Of a stretch of 64,000 nt of DNA, positions 19,336 through 29,465 are shown piece after piece (position 1 is the stretch's first letter; each line of letters starts with the position of its first letter). Location of the stretch: NCBI RefSeq assembly GCF_018143015.1, contig NC_054751.1, positions 23,698,425 to 23,762,424 on the forward strand, in the 5' to 3' direction. Made by a program: the position numbers and the translations under genes. The notes beneath the pieces are model-generated. The model searched no databases and had not been told where the DNA came from. It worked only from the letters and a program-made list of their open reading frames with translations. Origin of the DNA: Lytechinus variegatus. Lineage: Eukaryota > Echinodermata > Echinoidea > Temnopleuroida > Toxopneustidae.

Positions 19336-20705
19336 TGGCAGGGGTAGTAATGGCTGAGGTAAAAATGGCATGGATAATATTGGCAGGGGTAAGAATCGCA
19401 ACGGAAAAAAGGCAGAGGTAGAAATTAGGCCTACAGGGTTAATAATAGCAGAGATAAGAATGGCAGATTAAAAAATGGCAGTGGTAATAATGGCAGAGGT
19501 AAAATGGCAGAGGTATTAATGGCAGAGGTAAATATGGCAGAGGTAAAAATGACAGGGGTATAATAATGGCAGGGGTAAAAATGACAGGGGTATAATAATG
19601 GCAGGGGTAAAAATGGCAGAGGTAATAATGGCAGAGGTAATAATGGCAGAGGTAAAAATGACAGGGGTATATGGCAGAGGTAAAAATGGCAGAGGTAAAA
19701 TGGCAGGGGTTATGATGTAAAAATGACAGCTCTAGGTATAACATGGCCAGTCTTTAAACCCCCGTGCAATAAATTGTCAAAAAGCCCCCCGCATGTACAT
19801 AGATTAAATGAGAAGTGCATGTCACCGTTAGGTATTTTATCATATCATTATGTGTTCATCGGCCTAACAATGCTATTTACGAATTCGTTGGAGGTGTACT
19901 GTGAGGGCTTTTTAAACGGAAATCAAACAACAGATATTTTTTTCATTCAATTTATCAGGAGCAAAATGAAACTGCACTATTCTCATTCGTCATTTTATAA
20001 ACATTCCTTTTTGCCTGGCTTGGTTTTTTTTTCTAAAGCTTTGCCAGGTTTACCGATGCAAAAAGGAGGAAGAGTAGACATAAGAGAGGTGGAGAGACAG
20101 AGAGGGTTTGGGGCGGGGAAAAACATAGAGAATATGATATATAGGGGGAAGGTTAGACGTTAAAATTGTCACGAATGATTGTCGTCAAATATTTTTGTCA
20201 TTATTCGAATTAAATGTCGTCTGTACTATTATTTTGAATATTTGAATGACAATAAGCATGCTCGGCATCAGGTTCGGCCCTGAATATGTAACTGATTGTG
20301 AAAATCAATAATCTTGTTTTGACTGGTAAACAAGTTTGGGGTCGATTAAGGGGCCGTCTGGTTCAGATTCTTTGCATAAAACAGGACTCTGAACCTTTAC
20401 CATCACTGCATCCAATATGATATTGAATATAAACGCCTTGATGATCATAACCCTTGGAAGCGGAAGTGCTGTTGGGTATTTTGTAGACCATAAGCAGCAC
20501 CCTCTTGGTAATTAGGTTGGTATGCTAAAATGTAGAGATTTGATACAAATTAATGTTTGTTATTTTTTAAACAGAAGAAAAAATGCCCTTTCATTTTGGA
20601 GTGACAACTTTTTTCTCGGCTTTTTAACAAACCAGCACCCCTTATCTCTTTCATTTTTGCCTCTGCCATCTTTACCTTTGCCAACTCCGCCATTTTTAAC
20701 ACTGT
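19336..20705. mobile_element. TU-like foldback element 1 (15-bp repeat termini)
   Basis: The left end is a long array of the 15-bp unit GGCAGAGGTAAAAAT and variants (19336-19725). The right end has inverted units (TTTTTGCCTCTGCC and TTTACCTTTGCC types, about 20645-20705). Between them is a 0.9-kb middle segment without coding potential. Inverted termini built from tandem 15-bp repeats around variable middles are the hallmark of sea-urchin TU elements. Target duplications are not clear for this copy. Confidence 0.55.
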
Positions 20706-21267
20706 TAGAAAATTTATACTTAAAAATAAAAACTCCTGCAGTAGAATCTGGAGAACACCTGTAATCTTATACTGCACTGTGTAATCTTACATGCATTTGT
20801 GGAAAATTACAGAAATTTTGTGCGTGTAATCTTACAAATGTATTGTAGTTAAACCGTTTCCCCTTTTTTAAATCACACCTGTTCTGTAAAATTGTAGTGA
20901 GAAAATCCTCCTGTTTTCATGGTTATAAAAATTTCGTTTTAGCTTATTTACCAAATAAAACAAATATACAAAATACGAATAATGAACAATATGGGTATGG
21001 CTGGTGGAAATATGATTGCTTATTCCATTAAAAATATAAAATGGATCGACATGTAATAGAATTCTGGCAACTGTCGAATTCATAAGAATGGAAAATAAAA
21101 AATGTTAAAAGTTGAATGTTGGCCATGATATCAGATATTCTAAGTCTTTACTTTCCAATAAATGATAACAGCAGGAACAATAATAATAATAATTCTTATT
21201 TACCCAGGGAACCCACTTCAGCTCTTATGAACCGTTTATCCAGTGGGTCCTGCATAACGGTTCGGTG
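20706..21267. other. AT-rich intron sequence
   Basis: The first 150 bases (with several GTAATCTTA-type repeats) recur after the second foldback at 23885-23985. The remainder has an (AAT)n tract at 21180-21196 and nothing recognisable. Confidence 0.5.
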
Positions 21268-23880
21268 TGAAAATGGCAGAGGTAAAAATGGTAGAGGTAA
21301 TATTGGCAGAGGTAAAAATGGCAGATGTAATAATGGCGGAGGTAAATATGGCAGAGGTAAAAATGACAGCGGTATAATAATGGCAGGGGTAAAAATGGCA
21401 GAGGTAATAATGGCAGAGGTAAAAATGGCAGGGGTATATGGCAGAGGTAAAAATGGCAGAGGTAAAATGGCAGGGGTTATGAGGTAAAAATGACAGCTCT
21501 ATAGGTATAACATGGCCAGTCTTTAAACCCCCGTGCAATAAATTGTCAAAAGCCCACGCATGTACATAGATTAAATAAGAAGTGCATGTCACGGTTAGGT
21601 ATTTTATCATATCATTATGTCTTCATCGGCCTAACAATGCTATTTACGAATTCGTTGGAGGTGTACTGTGATGGCTTTTTAAACGGAAATCAAACAATAG
21701 ATATTTTTTTCATTCAATTTATCAGGAGCAAAATGAAACTGCACTATTCTCATTCGTAATTTTATAACATTCCTTTTTGCCTGGCTTGGGTTTTTGTCTC
21801 ACCTGCGAAGCAGAGTGAGACTATATAGGCGCCGCTTTTCCGACGGCAGCGGCGGCGTCAACATCAAATCTTAACCTGAGGTTAAGTTTTTGAAATGACG
21901 TCATAACTTAGAAAGTATATGGACCTAGTTAATAAAACTTGGCCATAAGATTAATCAAGTATTACTGAATATCCTGCATGAGTTTCACGTCACATGACCA
22001 AGGTCATAGGTCATTTAGGGTCAATGAGCTTTGGCCAAATTGGGGATATCTGTTGAATTCCCATCATAACTTTGAAAGTTTATGGAAATGAAATGACGTC
22101 ATAACTTAGAAAGTATATGGACCTAGTTAATAAAACTTGGCCATAAGGTTGATCAAGTATTACTGAAAATTCTGCATGAGTTTCACGTCACATGACTAAG
22201 GTCAAAGGTCATTTAGGGTCAATGAACTTAGACCATGTTGGAGGAATCAACATCGAAATCTTAACCTGAGGTTAAGTTTTTGAAATGTCATCATAACTTA
22301 GAAAATATATGAACCTAGTTCATGAAACTTGGACATAAGGTTAATCAAGTATCACTGAACATCCTGCATGAGTTTCACGTCACATGACCAAGGTCATAGG
22401 TCATTTAGAGTCAATGAACTTTGGCCAAATTGGGGATATCTGTTGAATTCCCATCATAACTTTGAAAGTTTATGGATCTGATTCATGAAACTTGGACATA
22501 ATAGTAATCAAGCATCACTGAACATTTTGTGCAAGTTTCAGGTCTAATGATTAAGGTCAAAGGTCATTTAGGGTCAATGAACTTTGGCCGAATCGGGGGT
22601 GTCTGTTGAATTACAATCATAACTTTGAAAGTTTATTGGTCTAGTTCATTAAACTTGGACATTAGAGTAATCAAGTATCACTGAACATCCTGTGCGCGTT
22701 TCAGGTCACATGACCAAGGTGAAAGGTCAATGAACTTTCTCCGAATTGGATGTATCTGTTGAATTACCATCATAACTTTGAAAGTTTATGGATCTGATTC
22801 ATGAAACTTGTACATAAGAGTAATCAAGTATCACTGAACATCCTGTGCTAGTTTCAGGTCACATGATCAAGGTCAAAGGTCATGTAAGGTCAGTGAACTT
22901 TGGCCATGTGGGTTTTTTTTTGTTGAATAACCATCATATCTCTGTAAGTTTATTGGTCTAGTTCATAAAAAGTGGACATAAGAGTAACCATGTATCACTG
23001 AACATCTTGTGCGAGTTAGAGTAGTATTCAAAGTCAGCACTGCTGCTATATTGAACCGCGTGAGCAGGTGAGACGGCCAGAGGCATTCAGGCATTCCACT
23101 TGTTTTTCTAAAGCTTTGCCAGGTTTACCGATGCAAATAGGAGGAAGAGTAGACATAAGAGAGGTGGAGAGACAGATAGGGTTTGGGCGGGGGAAAAAAC
23201 ATAGAGAATATAATATATAGGGGGAAGCTTAGACGTTAAAATTGTCACGAATGATTGTCGTCAAATATCTTTGTCCTTATTCGTAATGTCGTCTGTATTA
23301 TTATTTTGAATATTTGAATGACAATAAGCATGCTCGGCATCAGGTTCGGCCCTGAATATGTAACTGATTGTGAAAATCAATAATCTTGTTTTGACTGGTA
23401 AACAAGTTTGGGGTCGATTAAGGGGCCGTCTGGTTCAGATTCTTTGCATAAAAGAGGACTCTGAACCTTTACCATCACTGCATCCAATATGATATTGAAT
23501 ATAACGCCTTGATGATCATAACCCTTGGAAGCGGAAGTGCTGTTGGGTATTTTGTAGACCATAAGCAGCACCCTCTTGGTAATTAGGTTGGTATGCTAAA
23601 ATGTAGAGATTTGATACAAATTAATGTTTATTTTTTGAACAGAAGAAAAAAAATTGTTTCATATGTAATTGTTGTAATTCTTTTTCTGACCTAAATGAAC
23701 TTCATTTAGGTGGATTAAATCTTCTCTTTTTTTGTATTTCCCCCCTTAACCAAATCCTCTTTCATTTTGGAGTGAAAATTTATTTCTCGGCTTTATACAA
23801 ACCAGCACCCCTTATCTCTTTCATTTTTGCCTCTGCCATCTTTACCTTTGTCATTTTCAACTCCGCCATTTTTTTACACT
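21268..23880. mobile_element. TU-like foldback element 2, split by another repeat
   Basis: Same organisation and middle segment as 19336-20705, with the 15-bp array at 21268-21498 and inverted units near 23820-23880. The middle is interrupted by the element at 21796-23101. A third copy begins at 23985 and is truncated at 24418. Confidence 0.55.
21796..23101. mobile_element. Interspersed element with internal tandem repeats carrying AGGTCAAAGGTCA
   Basis: It is inserted in the middle segment of the foldback between copies of GTTTTT (21790-21795 and 23102-23107); the foldback at 19336-20705 supplies the empty site. It starts with a hairpin (GTCTCAC...GTGAGAC) and ends near GCAGGTGAGACGGCC. The interior is six units of about 155-195 bp. 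Each contains a direct repeat of AGGTCA with one-base spacing: 22001, 22199, 22391, 22554, 22717 and 22870. No coding potential. The second part recurs after the gap at 33287-34100. Confidence 0.6.
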
Positions 23881-23984
23881 GTTAGAAAATTTATACTTAA
23901 AAATAAAAACTGCAGTAGAATCTGGAGAACACCTGTAATCTTATACTGCACTGTGCAATCTTACATGCATTTGTGTAAAATTAC

Positions 23985-24418
23985 AGAATGGCAGAGGTAA
24001 AAATGGCAGGGGTATGGCATAAATGGAGAGGTAATAATGGCAGAGGTAAAGTGGCATGGGTAAAATGACAGCCCTAGGTATAACACAGCCAGGCTTTTAA
24101 CCCCCGTGCAATAAATTGTCAAAAAGCCCCCGCATGTAAAAGATTGAATAAGAAGTGCATGTCATGGTTAGGCATTGTATCGTATCATTATGTCTTCATC
24201 GGCCTAACAATGCTATTTACGAATTCGTTGGAGGTGTACTGTGGGTGCTTTTTAAACGGAAATCAAACAACAAATATTTTTTTCATTCAATTTATCAGGA
24301 GCAAAATGAAACTGCACTATTCTCATTCGTCATTTTATAACATTCCTTTTTGTCTGGCTGTTTTTTTAAATCTAAAGCTTTGCCAGGTTTACCGATACAA
24401 AAAGGAGGAAGAGTAGAC
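23985..24418. mobile_element. TU-like foldback element 3, truncated
   Basis: A short array of GGCAGAGGTAAAAAT units (23990-24075) and the first part of the same middle segment, cut off where a hAT-like terminus begins at 24419. Confidence 0.5.
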
Positions 24419-25640
24419 CAGGGGCGGATCCAGCTTTCGCCAATAAGGGGGGGGGGGCGATTTTTTTTTACCCATATTTTCCTCGATCGGCCGCTCAACG
24501 TTGATTTCTATTTGTTTCTTTGAATGGGTATTCCTAATGGTCACTTGTTAGCTTTATTATCACAAAACATAAATGAAGTAGTATAAGCCCTAATTGAATA
24601 GTACGAGCGCGAAGCGCGAGCTATTTAATTAAATGGAAATTTCATGTAATTTTTCATGAAAATTGAACATTCTGAGCAATGATTGTGATCATGAACAAGA
24701 TGTGTATGTAACTAAATAATGACTGCGAGCGCGAATCGCAAGCAGATTTGTTTTAATATACGTTCTGGCCTGATGGGAAAACAGACCTTAAGGACTGTTT
24801 GCAGTTACCCATGAAAACGATGCATATTTCAACAATCAAATAATGCAAGCGCAAAGCGAGAGCTGAATATTTTTGACATTTTGACCTAAGAATTTGACAT
24901 TCTAAGCACTTCATTGTCATCATAAACAGGATATGTATATAACTAAACATCTCATGCGAGCGCGAAGCGCGAGTGGAAAAATATGATTTAGACCTAAAAA
25001 ATGGGACAGACTATTCATGTTTCGTAAATCACGAAAATGATGACTAATTGGGCCTATTCATACATTAATAATGCAAGCGCGCAAAGTGCGAAAAGAACAT
25101 TTTTGATATTCTGATATGAAACTGGATAATTCAAGCACGTTTGAATGAAAGAACAAACTGCGTATCTATTGTGTACGCCTGTTTTTGAGATTTAGACCTA
25201 GAATCTGTGTTATAAATACATTTATTATGAAAATCAATAATGCGCGAGCACGGAGCTGAAAACAATTGATGTCAATTGAGCCTTTTAAAGCAATATTTCA
25301 AGCATCGTAGGAAAGTTGCGAAATGGATATGGATGGTACTTCACAAATGATGCGAGCGCGAAGCGCGAGCCGATTTTTTTTTCAAATTTATTATTTGGAC
25401 CCAATTGCAAGGACATTTTGTCATCATTAGAAAATGACTATTTTCCTATTCCTCTTCCTAAGCGGGAGATGAAACTTGTCGAAATCAATATTCCATTCTG
25501 AAAAAGGGACATTTTCATTATTAGGAATTCATGAAACTGTTACCTTATTTATCAATTTGATATTAATGAGAGCTCGAAATCTGTTGATATTAAGGCCTGA
25601 AAACCGGGCATTTTAAGCATTTTTTAAACATTGTCTTACG
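24419..25640. mobile_element. hAT-like left end followed by an array with CpG-rich palindromes
   Basis: The terminus CAGGGGCGGATCCAGC and a G run lead into about seven repeats with roughly 115-bp spacing. Each carries a variant of GAGCGCGAAGCGCGAGC: 24605, 24725, 24844, 24956, 25072, 25241 and 25351. The same repeats, in reverse, fill the hAT-like element at 9758-10598, so this is probably a truncated relative. No right end is identified. Confidence 0.5.
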
Positions 25641-26183
25641 GCTTGCATGTGCGCATATGGTAATCCTCCTATGTATAGCTATAATCGGCCGTTGATGGAG
25701 TGCAGGAGACCCATGTGCAAGAGAATGTCTTGTTTGGCGCGCAGTTGCGGTGGCGTGGTTTGCCTACATGTGAACCAACCGAATGCGGTGCCACAGCGAG
25801 TAGGCCTGTGTGGATCAGGCCGGCCGTTATGAGGCCGAAAATTAAACATGGGTGTAATACATGTACATCCTTCGTACTTTTATTTCTGTTTTTTCAGCGT
25901 TTACAAGGACATTTTTTTGTTCCCAAAAAGTAGGGGGGTAAACGGGCCTATAAACGGGTGAAATTTCCGGTTTTTAAAGGGGATTCTAACCAAAATGAAA
26001 AAAATGTTATCAAAGGAAAAAAGAAAAATCAGACAAGTTGTTAGGTGCAAAGTTTGAACAATATCAGATAAAGAATAAAAAAGTTATGAATTTTTTAAAA
26101 TTTTGTAATCACCCATGGAGACTTCAATTGGCCGCATATGTATTGTCATTGTGATGTAAGGCAAGGACTAACTCTTTCATGTA
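25641..26183. other. Intron segment with a GC-richer island, no gene called
   Basis: 25640-25850 is GC-richer than its surroundings and contains open frames on both strands, none with a recognisable motif, start context or splice signals. It may be a fragment of an exon or of an unknown element. The rest is AT-rich. Confidence 0.4.
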
Positions 26184-26191
26184 CTCCAATT

Positions 26192-26470
26192 CAGGCGCGT
26201 ACGCAGGATTTTTGAAGGGGGGGGGGGGGGGGTTTCGAGCTGATTTTTTATTAATCTCCCCCCAGTCTCTAAAAAGTGATAAGCGGGGGGGGGGGGAATC
26301 CGCCCTCTTTTTGTAATTACAATTTCTTGCGTCATACATTATTATGTAGGGGTACCGTGCATCTACCAGACCGACCTCTGGGGAGACAAGCCAAGCCAAA
26401 AAAAAAAAAAAAAGGAAACGAAAGGGGGGGGGTGGTTGAACCCCTAACCCCCCCCCTGCGTACGCGCCTG
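26192..26470. mobile_element. hAT-like MITE with perfect 8-bp target duplication
   Basis: The ends are perfect inverted repeats (CAGGCGCGTACGCAGG on the left, its reverse complement on the right). They are flanked by CTCCAATT at 26184-26191 and 26471-26478. The 279-bp interior is mainly G runs and an A run with no coding capacity. The 2nd-block copy is 37181-37460. Confidence 0.8.
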
Positions 26471-26852
26471 CTCCAATTCATAAAATGGAAAAATGTTGTT
26501 GTTTTTTTTCAAAGGTTTTACTTCAAATTTTGTTTTTCTTTCATGAGGACATAAGAAAATATACTACCCTGGTTATATTTATATCTCTGCCCACGGGGAC
26601 GGGTATTTCAATTCAATTCATTTCTTTATTTCATTCCCTTTCAAAACATAATACAAAGTAATATAAAGCGATACAAATCAAGTACAATTTTATAGGGCAT
26701 TCCTACTTCATAAAACAGTATAATATAGAGCATAAATGGAAATGAGGGATCCACTAAAAAGCAAAGTTTGTAAAGTGTGGATCCCACTTGGAAATGAAGA
26801 AATTATAGTTGACTTATTCTTAGATGCGTACATGGTATATATAGCTACTTAA

Positions 26853-27465
26853 AGGTCAAGTCCACCTCAGAAAAATGTAGATTTGACTCAATGGAGAAAA
26901 ATCAGACAAGCACAATGCTGAAAATTTCATCAAAATCGGATGGAAAATAAGAAAGTTATGACATTTCAAAGTTTCGCTTATTTTCAACAAAATAGTTATA
27001 TGAACGAGCCAGTTACATTCAAATGAGAGAGTCGATGATGTCACTCACTCACTATTTCTTTTGTTTTTTATTGTTTGAATTATACAATATTTCAATTTTT
27101 ACGAATTTGACGATTAGGACCTCCTTGCCTGAAGCACAAAATGTTAACAAAATGGAATTCCACGTGTTCAGGGAGGAATGAAACTTCATTTCACATGACA
27201 ATGACGAGAAAATCAAAATATTTCATATTTCATATAATAAAATACAAAAGAAGTAGTGAGTGAGTGATGTCATCAACTCTCTCATTTGGATGTAACTGGC
27301 TCGTTCATATAACTATTTTGTTGAAAATAAGCGAAACTTTAAAATGCCATAACCTTCTTATTTTACATCCGATTTTGATGAAATTTTCAGTGTTATGCTT
27401 GTTGAATTTTTCTCTTTTTATTCTCAATTTTTGATTCAAAGTTTTTGTTGGGGTGGACTTGTCCT
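26853..27465. mobile_element. TTAA-flanked foldback MITE
   Basis: Left end AGGTCAAGTCCACC after TTAA (26849-26852), right end GGTGGACTTGTCCT followed by TTAG, which is TTAA in the second-block copy. Most of the element is two inverted halves, so it can fold on itself over about 200 bp. A TTAA duplication suggests Kolobok or piggyBac mobilisation. Confidence 0.7.
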
Positions 27466-27761
27466 TTAGAGAAAACCGCAAACCCCTGATAATTACATGG
27501 CCAAGAGAAAGTTGTCCTTGCCCCTTGTCATAATTTACTATCCTAGTTGCCAATTTGAAATCTACATAGTCTTAGGGATCTCAATTTTAAAGAAGCCATA
27601 ACTTTTTTATTGCTTGTCCGATTTCTTTCAAACCTTCACCATTCTGTTTGATTTATTTTTCTCCTTTCCAACACAACATTTATGACCAAGGCTGGATTCC
27701 CCTATAAACAAGAAAATAAAAATACATTTACATGTAAATTTGTTCTTTTATTTCATGTCAG

Positions 27762-27881
27762 GTCCGTGTTCTCTATGTCCAGAAGGAGCTCCCGGTCCCC
27801 GTGGACCACCTGGAGACATTGGCCTGCCGGGAAGAGACGGTCGTGATGGGAGGGACGCTTCGTGTAATGGCCAACTATCAG
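27762..27881 (+). CDS. Gene 2 collagen exon, first-block copy
   Basis: A 120-bp exon with phase 1 borders and acceptor CATGTCAG. It encodes the same protein sequence as the gene 1 exon, with only silent changes. It is followed by the same palindromic MITE as in gene 1. Confidence 0.8.
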
Positions 27882-28003
27882 GTAGAATAATGGTGACGAC
27901 GGGAGTCAAACTGTTGTTAATACCTCAGTCACATTTGCTCTACGGCGGCCGTACGGCGAGTCGAAAACGTTTTCACATTTTTTTTACCAGCTTCATAATT
28001 GTA

Positions 28004-28825
28004 TCTCCCGAACATGCAGAGTTCGGAGGGAACTATGGATTTGGCCTCGTCGCGCCGCAGCAGAGATTTCCTTGTGAGCGCTCTCCCAACTGTATTTCTT
28101 CTCCGATCATCTTCAAATGTGGCATGAAGGTCCATTATGGAAAAGCAAAGTCGCCTAATGATTTTGAGTGGGTGGAGACATGGTTGCCATGGTAACCATA
28201 TATTTGTGGAAAATTTGGTAAAACCTAGCTGTAACTTTTTTTTTCAGTTCGTCATAACAGTTGGCACACAGAAGCAATATCAGAAGGTAAAGCGAAGATG
28301 CCTACCATTTTTTTTTGGGGGGGGGGGGAGGGTCTTTATTGGTAACAATCCAAATGAGTGTTACCAATAACTATGACAATCCAATGTATCATGCCTACTT
28401 CATCCCAAGGTACATGTATCATAATACCATGCTGTTCCCATATAGAAAGTTTGTCATATCAGTTGGCACACAGAAGCAATATCAGAAGGTAAAGCGAAGA
28501 TGCCTATCATTTTTGGTGTGTGTGTGGGGGGTCTTAGGGTTAGGTTTACGAAACATATCCAGATTACTCTATTTTTTTCTAACAGATGCTACTGGAGAAT
28601 ACTTTAGATTCTACAGATTCACGCTGCTGCGTCATATTATTGTCATCAAATTTGGTACCCAGAGGCAAATTATGGGCAGGGTCATTGTTGCCATGATAAT
28701 TGTATTTATAGGCCCTATGTCAAATTTCAGTGTGATGTCTATCGCAATGATAGATTATGCGGTGGATTCGCCGTAGGTTCGGGGCGTACATGTGCTCGGC
28801 CGCGCGACGCGCCGAGCATTTCTAG
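28004..28825. mobile_element. Helitron-like element (first-block copy)
   Basis: It starts with TC after an A and ends with CTAG before a T. The end is preceded three bases upstream by a hairpin with an 8-bp stem TGCTCGGC/GCCGAGCA (28793-28800 and 28811-28818). That is the layout of a Helitron 3' end. It splits the small palindromic MITE that is uninterrupted in gene 1 (7482-7631). Inside are a twice-repeated segment around GTTGGCACACAGAAGC (28258 and 28460), a perfect palindrome GGTTGCCATGGTAACC (28182-28197) and a Cys-rich frame near the 3' end. No Rep/helicase is present. Relatives: 38992-39796 and 59844-60652. Confidence 0.6.
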
Positions 28826-28850
28826 TTATAGATGGTTTGAATAAAAAAAT
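28620..28850 (+). other. Cys-rich open frame in the Helitron-like element, doubtful
   Basis: One frame reads a Cys-rich peptide containing YYCHQIW, GHCCHDNC and RLCGGFAVGSG. The equivalents are 39576-39806 and 60432-60671. The spacing C-x3-C-x9-C-x8-C-x8-C-x-C in the 60432 copy resembles macin/defensin-type CS-alpha-beta peptides. However, the other two frames are also open, the end overlaps the Helitron hairpin, and most differences between the copies change amino acids. It could be a captured exon or coincidence. Confidence 0.2.
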
Positions 28851-29465
28851 CGACCCGCCACACGGCCGCCATATAGCAAATGTGACTGTGATGATGATGA
28901 TGATGATAGGAATGATGATAATAAGAAAAAAAATAATTGATTATAATAACGATTATTGATAATAATGTTACCTGATGACAAACTTGATACACTCGAAATA
29001 CAATCGTTGTGGGCAATATCCTAACTCCATTTTTGCTTAGTATTGAAATTAACTTCTATTCACCATAATCCAAACAATCAGGGATGGCGTCATTCACGGG
29101 GGAGGAAGGGGACAATATAAATGCCCCTGGGGGGGGGGGGGCAGTCAAATGTATTGCTGAACACATGCATGACCAAATTATTTCCGAACACCCCCTAAAG
29201 GCGTTTTCCTCTGTGTGCAAAATTACCCCCACACAAAATAATTCGCTGGATTTAATTCCATATTTTGGCCCCTTAAAAATTTCTCGCCAGATCATATGAC
29301 CCCGGGGAAAAAGCTTGGGAAAATGGAATACTAAACATGTTTGGCTACAGTCTTAAAAAAAGGATTTGGAAAAAATATACCCTAAATACGTTTGACCCTG
29401 CGATTGACCATTGACCAGTCTTTCAAAACTACCCCTTAAAAAAATTGTGTTTTTGATATCCTTAA

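Noticed and set aside
19336-19725. CRISPR-like array of short repeats
   Set aside because: The 15-bp units are contiguous without unique spacers, in a eukaryotic intron; they are foldback-element termini.
25647-25933. Open frames in a GC-richer island, both strands
   Set aside because: No recognisable protein motif and no supporting splice or start signals; kept only as an unexplained segment.
28246-28300. Mini-exon bounded by a pyrimidine-rich AG and GTAAAG
   Set aside because: The segment is duplicated within the Helitron-like element and is missing from gene 1, so splice-like borders are probably accidental.
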